Assembly (NCBI GenBank): GCA_023426425.1
Contig: JAFAAT010000003.1
Span: 1-5,026, forward strand
Direction of reading: 5' to 3'
From: Bacteroidota bacterium
GTDB taxonomy: Bacteria > Bacteroidota > Bacteroidia > Chitinophagales > Chitinophagaceae
DNA: 5,026 bases
Of this stretch, positions 1 to 5,026 are shown one piece after another (position 1 is the first letter of the stretch; the number at the start of each line of letters is the position of its first letter). The position numbers and the translations under genes are program-made. Below the pieces are notes generated by a model that had not been told where the DNA came from, did not search any database, and worked only from the letters and a program-made list of their open reading frames with translations.

Positions 1-1056
1 GATTGCGCTAGCTTCATAAATTCTCCACCCTGCTGTCACGATGAACAAAGCAACCAACGTAAATGCCAATAATCTTCTGGTTTCAAGAACCGGTAATACG
101 TCGAAAACCAGAGGCATAGCAAGAATAATACTCAATGGCAGGTATAAGTTCTCCAGATAAAATTCAGTTGTCGAGGGGTCTTCATAGCTGACGTTCACCA
201 GAAGAAGGTAGCCAATAAAAAAAGCAAGAAACAACAGCAGATTCTTCCACTGCCTCCTATATGTATAAAACATTATAACCGCAAGAGCCACAATCGGAAT
301 CCAATAATATTTATCGGCACAATTTATGACGAACCTCTTATTCGATGCAGGACTCCAATAATTTGGGAAAATAGACAACAGCTTCTTTGCTCCATCCATA
401 GCTCCAGCATCATACTGTGTGACGAACACATACTTCTTCAGGAGAAAGAAGGAGACAAAAACAATGATTGAAGCAACTAGCAATTTTCGGTCTACTTCAA
501 TCGTCCTGGACAGAAGGAAGAATAATATGCAGAAGGTGAAAAGAATAACCATTAATGGATGAAAAAAGACCACTGTCACTACTCCCAGGAACATAAGCGA
601 GAGCGCAATCGGGTTTGTATTCTGTGTTCTTCGCGTGAGTACTGCCAGCATTAGGACCATGAAGGGAATTGCCTGTTGAAGCTCAGACTGGATCCAAAAG
701 AACGTATCGGTAACGAAGAGGATACTAGAAAACAAGATTACCAGAGCAAGTTTATGATTTTTCAATACCGAACCGGTGAGGTAATAACAGGTAGTCTGAA
801 ATACGACGAACACTGTTGAATAGATGATCAGAATGGCGCCCAGAGGCAAAGACAGCTGGGTTGCTATCAGCGGGAAGATTTGGGTGACTGCTGCTCCGTA
901 CCGGTAGTTCTGGATTGCCAGCCCCTGGTCCTTGATTATGTAGAATAAATGGTAGGCAATATCGATGAAAATAGTACGCTCTTTATAAAATATTACTGCC
1001 AGGATAAACAGCAACCCATACGCTACAAACCCCAACTTGTAAAGCTTTTGATACAT
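1..1056 (-). CDS. Polytopic membrane protein, possible GT-C-like glycosyltransferase (partial, C-terminus off the left edge)
   Basis: An uninterrupted minus-strand frame of 352 codons runs from ATG at 1056 to the window edge without a stop. The start is fixed because an in-frame TAG lies four codons upstream. The protein is very hydrophobic, with likely membrane segments near residues 10-25, 70-95, 102-116, 128-140, 150-182, 192-211, 251-266, 271-288, 303-322 and 328-345. After the first segment comes a probable outside loop with FIDIAYHLF (Asp32) and then RYGAAVTQIFPL. Near residues 298-315, YLENLYLPL recalls the 'RYLLP' segment of the neighbouring GT-C-like protein. This layout resembles GT-C membrane glycosyltransferases, but the usual paired acidic motif is not evident, so the function is an inference and it may be another class of envelope membrane protein. 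It starts 61 bp after the upstream gene ends and is probably in the same operon. No clear Shine-Dalgarno site is visible. Confidence 0.82.
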   Translation of the reverse strand, partial: MYQKLYKLGFVAYGLLFILAVIFYKERTIFIDIAYHLFYIIKDQGLAIQNYRYGAAVTQIFPLIATQLSLPLGAILIIYSTVFVVFQTTCYYLTGSVLKNHKLALVILFSSILFVTDTFFWIQSELQQAIPFMVLMLAVLTRRTQNTNPIALSLMFLGVVTVVFFHPLMVILFTFCILFFLLSRTIEVDRKLLVASIIVFVSFFLLKKYVFVTQYDAGAMDGAKKLLSIFPNYWSPASNKRFVINCADKYYWIPIVALAVIMFYTYRRQWKNLLLFLAFFIGYLLLVNVSYEDPSTTEFYLENLYLPLSIILAMPLVFDVLPVLETRRLLAFTLVALFIVTAGWRIYEASAI

Positions 1057-1117
1057 GGTACTTAGCTATTGAAATAAGTTTCATTGACCGTGGCAGGCCA
1101 GCTAACTTAATAATTGC

Positions 1118-2584
1118 CTAAAAGTAGAAAAATTGCTGAAGCACTTCCTCCTTTGGCTTAAGCACATAGAAGAGGTCATCCACAGGCTGAATGTCAGGTA
1201 CCGGGTTCCACTCGAGGTTCCACTGAAAACCTATGATAGCAGTGGGCAAGCCTTTGCGATGCGCTTCATTCACCTCGTGCAGATACTCAAATCGGCGGCC
1301 GGGTACATAAATTTCGCGGCCAATAATTGTTTCATTTGAGTAGAACGCGAGCTGGTATGGAAGCATCGTGTCGATCGAAAACACATGCTTCACTTTATTT
1401 TTCTTCAATATAGCGATCAGCTTACTGATGCTTTGTCTGTTTCCCATATTGGAGTGATAAAAGCTATAGAAGGAGCCAATGGTCACAAAGCCAGTGAGGA
1501 GAATACCCACTGCAAAAGGCCTAAGATAGCCTGCTAATGAACTATCTCTTAAATAAACGGCCAGGGAGAAGAAAGCATAGCCGGTGATTGGCAAAAGATA
1601 ACGACCCTCCATTCTTTCGAAAAAGAGACTCAGTAAGAAAATCCCAAATACACCCGCTGCCGAGAAAATAAAAAAGCCGGATCCTCTGCGCCTACGGCCC
1701 AAAAGAGCAACAGCCATTGTAAGGACGAAAAGAACAAGTGCAAAGCTTATGAGTGCTCCTATTGCACAGAACAGGTTGGGCTTCATGTAATGTGTAAAGT
1801 AGTAGTTTCCGTGCAGCGACTGGTATAAATAAGAAGGGAATCGCAGGACCTGTCCTACCCACCGACCATGATCGGGAATAAAAGCCTGTGGACTGTGATC
1901 AGGTAGATTCGCTGTTTTGTACCAGTAGAAAACTGCAGCCACAACTACTATTGCAGATACTGCAGCGACAGCCTGCTTCCACCTTCGTTTTACAAACAAC
2001 ACGTAAAACAGCAGTGGCGCCAATCCTACGATCCAAAACCGCTGACTTTCATAAAGCAGGACTGTCAACACGCCTGCTACTATAAATGGAAGTAGTCGTT
2101 TGCTTTCTCCGTACCGGGTGAGCAGGAACATTATTATTGTGCTGAGCGTAAAAGCAGAGACATATCCACCTCTTGCCTTCATACTCCAAACTGCCCATGC
2201 CGGAATTGAAATAAACAGAAGAATCAACAGAAAAGGAATGGTCGCATCTTTTTTGCTAAGAGCCAACATTGCCTTATAGAGAAAGACTACGCCAACTGTC
2301 CAAAGGGAAAGCATGCCAAGCTTTACCTGCATATCTCCGATACCAAACAACAAATAGAACGGTGCGATAAACAACACCTCCACAAATGAAAACCCGTAGT
2401 TCTGCCCCCAGAAGTAGAAAGAGATTTCCTTGCCCTGGACAAGATGTTTGGCCATCAGGGCTACAATGGCTTCATCTCCATCCAGTACCAGATGAGGCGA
2501 TAGAAGCTGTGGCAGCCGCGTAAGAAAGCAGAACAGGATGATAACGGGTATAGCGAGAGAGCTCTTGGGAATGGAGAGATTCAC
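1118..2584 (-). CDS. GT-C fold membrane glycosyltransferase-like protein (PMT/ArnT, GT39-type)
   Basis: This 488-residue polytopic protein probably transfers a sugar from a polyprenyl-phosphate donor to an acceptor on the outer face of the inner membrane. Donor and acceptor cannot be read from sequence. After a first membrane segment (about residues 10-28) the first outside loop carries LDGDEAIVALMAKHLVQG, with Asp35, Asp37 and Glu38. It sits where GT-C enzymes of the PMT/ArnT type hold their catalytic acidic residues. FYFWGQNYGFSFVEVLF (57-72) follows, a common continuation in this group. Further membrane segments lie near 73-90, 92-108, 114-132, 142-156, 163-197, 205-221, 270-295, 303-322, 328-345 and 354-374. 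MEGRYLLP (325-332) matches the usual late-segment motif. Residues from about 380 form a soluble C-terminal domain. The start is GTG at 2584; no in-frame ATG occurs just upstream, and the first Met inside the frame would remove the first segment and acidic motif. It lies 59 bp after ispE. Confidence 0.85.
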   Translation of the reverse strand: MNLSIPKSSLAIPVIILFCFLTRLPQLLSPHLVLDGDEAIVALMAKHLVQGKEISFYFWGQNYGFSFVEVLFIAPFYLLFGIGDMQVKLGMLSLWTVGVVFLYKAMLALSKKDATIPFLLILLFISIPAWAVWSMKARGGYVSAFTLSTIIMFLLTRYGESKRLLPFIVAGVLTVLLYESQRFWIVGLAPLLFYVLFVKRRWKQAVAAVSAIVVVAAVFYWYKTANLPDHSPQAFIPDHGRWVGQVLRFPSYLYQSLHGNYYFTHYMKPNLFCAIGALISFALVLFVLTMAVALLGRRRRGSGFFIFSAAGVFGIFLLSLFFERMEGRYLLPITGYAFFSLAVYLRDSSLAGYLRPFAVGILLTGFVTIGSFYSFYHSNMGNRQSISKLIAILKKNKVKHVFSIDTMLPYQLAFYSNETIIGREIYVPGRRFEYLHEVNEAHRKGLPTAIIGFQWNLEWNPVPDIQPVDDLFYVLKPKEEVLQQFFYF

Positions 2585-2589
2585 AGCCT

Positions 2590-2622
2590 CAAATATATAA
2601 AATGCTGCTTGCGAATCAGAAA
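2590..2622 (-). promoter_or_regulatory. Candidate Bacteroidota-type promoter for the GT-C gene
   Basis: In the 59-bp gap between ispE and the GT-C gene, the minus strand holds TATATTTG (2590-2597), an exact match to the Bacteroidota -7 consensus TAnnTTTG. TTTC (2619-2622), one mismatch from the -33 TTTG, lies 21 bp upstream. The -7 box ends only 5 nt before the GTG start, so a transcript from it would be leaderless or nearly so. The match is to a short AT-rich consensus and could arise by chance. Confidence 0.4.
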
Positions 2623-2643
2623 CAGTAAAATGAAAGCGATGGA

Positions 2644-3453
2644 CTATAGTTGTAGCGTAAAGGTTCTTGCCCCAGGAAAGTCCATCGCTGCCTCCCCGGT
2701 AAATAAGCCATAGACACTTGATCCGCTCCCGCTCATCGAGGCGTAGACCGCGCCCTGATCATAGAGCCGTTCTTTGATGCGCCGGAGCTCCGGGTGCCTC
2801 GAAAATACTGGTTGCTCAAAGTCGTTGGTGATATGGTCTTTCCATTCTTCAACGGGCAGCTCTGAGAGCCCGCGGAGGTCGAAAGGTGCAGGGCGTGGGT
2901 TAATCATACCAAATGCCTCGGCAGTGGACACATGTATATCGGGTGAGACCAGAACCAAGTAATAGCCATCCAAAGTCAAAGTGAGAGTCTCCATAAGCTC
3001 TCCCCTACCCCGGGCAAACTGCGGGGTGTTGTGAATAAAAAAAGGACAATCGCTGCCAAGCTGTAATGCGAGATCGAGTAATTCTTTTTCGGTAAGGTCG
3101 AGACCGCAGTACTTGTCGACGAGGTTCAACATGAAAGCAGCGTCGGCAGAACCGCCGCCGAGACCTGCTCCCATGGGGATCACCTTATGAAGATGGATAT
3201 CTAACTCAGGAACTTTTTCCCGGTAGACTGACTTCATGAGCCAGTAGGCTTTACAGGCCAGGTTGTCGATGGGTCTGCCCGCGACGGGCAAACCTGTGAC
3301 ATGGACCCGCGACTCATCCCGGGCAGGAACAATCTCCAGGGCATCCTTCAGCGGTACAGGATAAAACACCGTCTCGAGATCGTGATAGCCATCTTCGCGA
3401 CGGGCAGTGATATAGAGACCAAGATTGATCTTGCAATTAGGGAACGAAAGCAT
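2644..3453 (-). CDS. ispE: 4-(cytidine 5'-diphospho)-2-C-methyl-D-erythritol kinase
   Basis: IspE is the cytosolic GHMP-family kinase that phosphorylates the 2-hydroxyl of CDP-methylerythritol with ATP, the fourth step of the MEP pathway to IPP and DMAPP. The 269-residue product starts with the substrate-binding segment NCKINLGL (Lys8) and DGYHDLET (His24), matching the active-site Lys and His of the family. The ATP-binding glycine-rich motif is PMGAGLGGGSADAA at 93-106. The catalytic Asp is in GSDCPFF (Asp135), and the C-terminal GHMP motif is MSGSGSSVYGLF (240-251). All key residues are present, and the length is slightly short of the E. coli enzyme (about 283), as is usual in Bacteroidota. 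ATG at 3453 places the Lys motif at the normal position. The gene is divergent from the ABC ATPase gene across 36 bp and is first in the leftward group. Its product feeds polyprenyl carriers and quinones. Confidence 0.97.
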   Translation of the reverse strand: MLSFPNCKINLGLYITARREDGYHDLETVFYPVPLKDALEIVPARDESRVHVTGLPVAGRPIDNLACKAYWLMKSVYREKVPELDIHLHKVIPMGAGLGGGSADAAFMLNLVDKYCGLDLTEKELLDLALQLGSDCPFFIHNTPQFARGRGELMETLTLTLDGYYLVLVSPDIHVSTAEAFGMINPRPAPFDLRGLSELPVEEWKDHITNDFEQPVFSRHPELRRIKERLYDQGAVYASMSGSGSSVYGLFTGEAAMDFPGARTFTLQL

Positions 3454-3489
3454 GGCGGGCTAAAATTATCTGTATTTTTGAATTCTCAC
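3454..3489. promoter_or_regulatory. Compact divergent promoter region between ispE and the ABC ATPase gene
   Basis: Only 36 bp separate the two divergent starts, so both promoters must lie here or overlap coding sequence. On the + strand TATTTTTG (3473-3480) matches TAnnTTTG exactly and ends 9 nt before the ATG at 3490. On the minus strand TAATTTTA (3461-3468) matches 7 of 8 positions and ends 7 nt before the ispE ATG. Neither has a convincing -33 TTTG at the expected spacing. No Shine-Dalgarno site is seen for either gene. Divergence and spacing are certain; the box assignments are tentative. Confidence 0.45.
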
Positions 3490-4188
3490 ATGCAGGAAGT
3501 TATCAGACTTACAGACATCCGGAAAAGCTATTTTCTGGGCCGACAGGAACTACCCGTGCTCAAAGGCATCAATCTGACCATCCAGCCCAATGAATATGTG
3601 GCACTCATGGGGCCCTCCGGTTCCGGTAAATCGACGCTCATGAACATTATCGGCTGCCTTGACTCACCCACCGGCGGCGAGTATGTACTGAATGGGAAGC
3701 ATGTAAGCAAGATGGAAGACGACGAGCTAGCAGACGTACGCAACACCGAAATCGGCTTCGTGTTCCAGCAATTCAACTTGTTACCCAGGCTTTCAGCATG
3801 GGAAAACGTAGCACTTCCACTCATTTATGCAGGTGCAGGCAAAGCCGAGAGGGAAGAAAGAGCAAGGGCCATGCTGGACAAGGTGGGACTTGCTGATCGT
3901 GCACATCATAAGCCCAATGAGCTTTCGGGCGGACAGAGCCAGCGTGTGGCTATTGCCCGCGCTTTGATCAACAACCCATCCCTGATTCTTGCGGATGAGC
4001 CCACTGGTAACCTGGACACAAAGACCTCAGTGGAAATTATGGATCTGTTCAGCAAGATACATTCGCAGGGAAACACGGTGGTACTGGTTACGCACGAAGA
4101 AGACATCGCGAACTTCACGAGGCGAATCGTGCGAGTACGGGATGGAGTGGTAGAAAGCGACAGGGCGACACATTCAACAACAATTTAA
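3490..4188 (+). CDS. ABC transporter ATP-binding protein, LolD/MacB type
   Basis: This 232-residue stand-alone nucleotide-binding domain would hydrolyse ATP on the cytoplasmic face to drive a membrane partner. All core motifs are intact: Walker A GPSGSGKST (41-49), Q-loop Gln93 in VFQQFNLL, signature LSGGQSQRVAIARAL (145-159), Walker B LILADEPTG (165-173) with catalytic Glu170, D-loop NLD (174-176) and switch His202 in VTHEED. The N-terminus (IRLTDIRKSYFLGRQELPVLKGINL) and the FNLLPRLSAWENVALPL stretch fit the family that includes LolD, MacB and FtsE, which serves lipoprotein release, efflux or mechanotransmission systems. ATG at 3490 fits family length. The frame stays open upstream to 3301, but that extension overlaps ispE antisense and lacks homology-like content. 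No permease gene is in the window, so the substrate is unknown. The gene lies 10 bp upstream of the cobalamin adenosyltransferase gene. Confidence 0.95.
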   Translation: MQEVIRLTDIRKSYFLGRQELPVLKGINLTIQPNEYVALMGPSGSGKSTLMNIIGCLDSPTGGEYVLNGKHVSKMEDDELADVRNTEIGFVFQQFNLLPRLSAWENVALPLIYAGAGKAEREERARAMLDKVGLADRAHHKPNELSGGQSQRVAIARALINNPSLILADEPTGNLDTKTSVEIMDLFSKIHSQGNTVVLVTHEEDIANFTRRIVRVRDGVVESDRATHSTTI

Positions 4189-4198
4189 CTAAGAAGCA

Positions 4199-4759
4199 AT
4201 GGCATTCAAAATATACACGAAGACGGGAGACAAAGGAGCTACTTCACTCATTGGAGGTGTGCGTGTGCCTAAGAATCACATCCGCATCGAGAGCTATGGC
4301 ACAGTGGATGAGCTGAATTCCTACATTGGCGTGGTGAGCGATCTGGCTGACGATACCAAAGTTTCCGAGTGGCTGCGGGAGATACAGGACCGCCTTTTTA
4401 CGGTTGGTTCTGTGCTGGCTACTAGTCCTGAGAAAGAGGTGAAGATGAAGCTCCCCGATTTGTTCGAATCTGATGTACAGTGGCTGGAGCAAAGAATTGA
4501 TGAAATGAATGAGCAGCTTCCTGAGATGCGTTCTTTCATATTGCCTGGTGGTCATCTTGCATCCTCTACGGCACATGTTGCCCGTTGTGTATGTCGCCGG
4601 GCAGAGCGGATCTGTGTAGCGATGCAACAGCAGGACGAGGTCGTGCCTGAATTGATTATTCAATACCTGAACCGGCTTTCAGATTTCCTTTTTGTGCTTG
4701 CACGGTATATTGGCCATTCCAAAGGAGCGGCTGAGGTGCCGTGGAGAGCAAGGGTGTAA
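4199..4759 (+). CDS. PduO-type ATP:cob(I)alamin (corrinoid) adenosyltransferase
   Basis: The enzyme transfers the 5'-deoxyadenosyl group from ATP to cob(I)alamin, producing adenosylcobalamin for enzymes such as methylmalonyl-CoA mutase or B12-dependent ribonucleotide reductase. It usually works as a cytosolic trimer. At 186 residues it has the normal length of the family. The N-terminal ATP-binding signature TKTGDKGATSLIGG (7-20) is followed by RVPKNHIRIESYGTVDELNS (22-41). FILPGG (113-118) holds the Phe that in characterised PduO enzymes helps displace the lower corrin ligand. AHVARCVCRRAERICVAM (125-142) supplies conserved Arg and Glu residues. YLNRLSDFLFVLARY (156-170) and PWR (181-183) complete the C-terminal signature. 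The ATG at 4199 follows the ABC gene stop by 10 bp, with AAGAAG just ahead as a weak purine-rich site. This is a CobA-function enzyme of the PduO (not CobO) fold. No riboswitch is seen in the window. Confidence 0.96.
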   Translation: MAFKIYTKTGDKGATSLIGGVRVPKNHIRIESYGTVDELNSYIGVVSDLADDTKVSEWLREIQDRLFTVGSVLATSPEKEVKMKLPDLFESDVQWLEQRIDEMNEQLPEMRSFILPGGHLASSTAHVARCVCRRAERICVAMQQQDEVVPELIIQYLNRLSDFLFVLARYIGHSKGAAEVPWRARV

Positions 4760-4878
4760 CTCTTACTTACTGCCCCAATTACTCTTTGTGGAACTCTACG
4801 CCTCCTCCCCCTGTCCTCATCCTCCCTGAGCGTCCCCCTGCGCCTCCTCTGAGCCCTCTGCGTAACCACGAAAACACA

Positions 4879-4909
4879 AAAAAACAAAAACACGAAAAAA
4901 CAAAAACAC
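4879..4909 (+). repeat. Perfect 15-bp tandem direct repeat, A/C-only
   Basis: AAAAAACAAAAACAC occurs at 4879-4893 and again at 4895-4909, separated by a single G, giving a period of 16. It lies inside the A/C-rich part of the 3' low-complexity block. This looks like local slippage or amplification of the repeat's internal unit. Confidence 0.85.
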
Positions 4910-4913
4910 TTCA

Positions 4914-4936
4914 CCCCCGTCCCCCGTCCCCGTCCC
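4914..4936 (-). other. Predicted G-quadruplex motif
   Basis: On the minus strand four G-runs of 3, 4, 5 and 5 bases are separated by three identical two-base AC loops. On the + strand these are the C-runs at 4914-4918, 4921-4925, 4928-4931 and 4934-4936, with GT between. Short loops and long runs satisfy the standard G3+N1-7 rule. For rightward transcription from the adenosyltransferase gene the G-rich strand is the template. Folding in the cell is unproven. Confidence 0.7.
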
Positions 4937-4945
4937 ACGTCGCAC

Positions 4946-5007
4946 TCGTCCCTCTCGTCCCTGGGCCGCTCCCGTCCCTCTCGTGCCTCTCGTTCCTCCG
5001 TCCCTCC
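4946..5007 (+). repeat. Degenerate 9-bp-period array (TCGTCCCTC-like)
   Basis: Units close to TCGTCCCTC sit at 4946-4954 and 4955-4963 (TCGTCCCTG). After an 8-bp interruption they resume at 4972-4980 (CCGTCCCTC), 4981-4989 (TCGTGCCTC), 4990-4998 (TCGTTCCTC) and 4999-5006 (CGTCCCTC, one base short). Similar C/T-rich sequence continues to the window edge, so the array may extend further. Confidence 0.65.
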
Positions 5008-5026
5008 TCCTTCTCTTCCTCCGTCC

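Larger units (their letters stand above)
4760..5026. repeat. Low-complexity, strand-asymmetric dispersed-repeat-like region
   Basis: After the adenosyltransferase stop no credible gene remains. From about 4785 to 4860 the + strand is a pyrimidine-rich block with recurring CCTC and CTCTG pieces (CTTTGTGGAACTCT, GCGCCTCCTCTGAGCC, CTCTGCGTAACCACG). From 4865 to 4912 it is nearly all A and C (ACGAAAACACAAAAAAAC and similar), and from 4913 to the edge it is C/T-rich with GTCCC units. The first two blocks resemble the dispersed 'CTCTGCG...AACCACGAAAACACAAA' repeats I recall from many environmental bacterial genomes, often misannotated as small proteins. Family membership is from recall and needs a search. 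No obvious terminator hairpin follows the gene. Confidence 0.6.

Noticed and set aside
1057..1117. Possible hairpin (TTAGCT ... AGCTAA on the minus strand, about 36-nt loop) between the two membrane protein genes
   Set aside because: The six-base stem with a long loop and no T-run is too weak to call a terminator.
1133..2085. Short + strand open frames inside the GT-C gene (1133-1339 and 1888-2085)
   Set aside because: They oppose a convincing membrane protein gene and show no domain, upstream signal or conserved motif.
3301..3489. N-terminal extension of the ABC ATPase by 63 codons
   Set aside because: It overlaps ispE antisense, carries no family-like sequence, and ATG at 3490 gives the standard length and N-terminus.
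3528..4118. Two minus-strand open frames (3528-3824 and 3906-4118) within the ABC ATPase gene
   Set aside because: They are antisense shadows of a well-conserved coding sequence with Ser-rich, unfamily-like translations.
4244..4663. Minus-strand 139-codon open frame inside the adenosyltransferase gene
   Set aside because: It is fully antisense to a gene with all family motifs. Its translation has no recognisable domain.
4660..4938. Minus-strand open frame of 92 codons over the adenosyltransferase 3' end and the repeat block
   Set aside because: It is composed of repeat translation (FCFFVFLFFCVFVV, then an Arg-rich stretch) and antisense of a real gene. This is a typical spurious small protein from dispersed repeats.
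4913..5026. CRISPR-like array
   Set aside because: The units are 9 bp, degenerate and contiguous, with no spacer of unique sequence and no cas genes in the window.

Overview
This window most likely comes from a Bacteroidota chromosome, plausibly Chitinophagaceae or a relative. That rests on the style of the IspE and PduO-type proteins, the absence of clear Shine-Dalgarno sites, and upstream elements matching the Bacteroidota -7 consensus TAnnTTTG. The lineage is inferred from recall, not from a search.

Four complete genes and one partial gene form two divergent groups. Leftward, from a 36-bp divergent intergenic region at 3454-3489, run ispE (isoprenoid precursor kinase), a 488-residue polytopic GT-C-type glycosyltransferase-like protein, and a second polytopic membrane protein that runs off the left edge (352 codons visible, no stop). 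Gaps between them are about 60 bp, so they may be co-transcribed, although the glycosyltransferase gene may have its own promoter. Rightward run a LolD/MacB-type ABC transporter ATPase and, 10 bp later, a PduO-type ATP:cob(I)alamin adenosyltransferase. This pair is almost certainly one transcript.

The right end (4760-5026) has no credible gene. It holds a low-complexity block that is pyrimidine-rich, then A/C-rich, then C/T-rich on the + strand. It resembles degenerate dispersed repeats known from many environmental bacterial genomes. Inside it are a perfect 15-bp tandem direct repeat, a strong minus-strand G-quadruplex motif, and a 9-bp-period array of TCGTCCCTC-like units reaching the right edge.

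The conserved genes are housekeeping (isoprenoid synthesis, cobalamin activation, lipoprotein or lipid-type ABC energising). The two membrane proteins look like accessory cell-envelope functions. A loose link is that IspE feeds polyprenyl-phosphate synthesis and GT-C enzymes commonly use polyprenyl-phosphate sugars, but adjacency alone does not prove a shared pathway. I see no convincing new defence or mobile system. The most unusual part is the repeat and G-quadruplex tail, followed by the two dissimilar GT-C-like membrane proteins.
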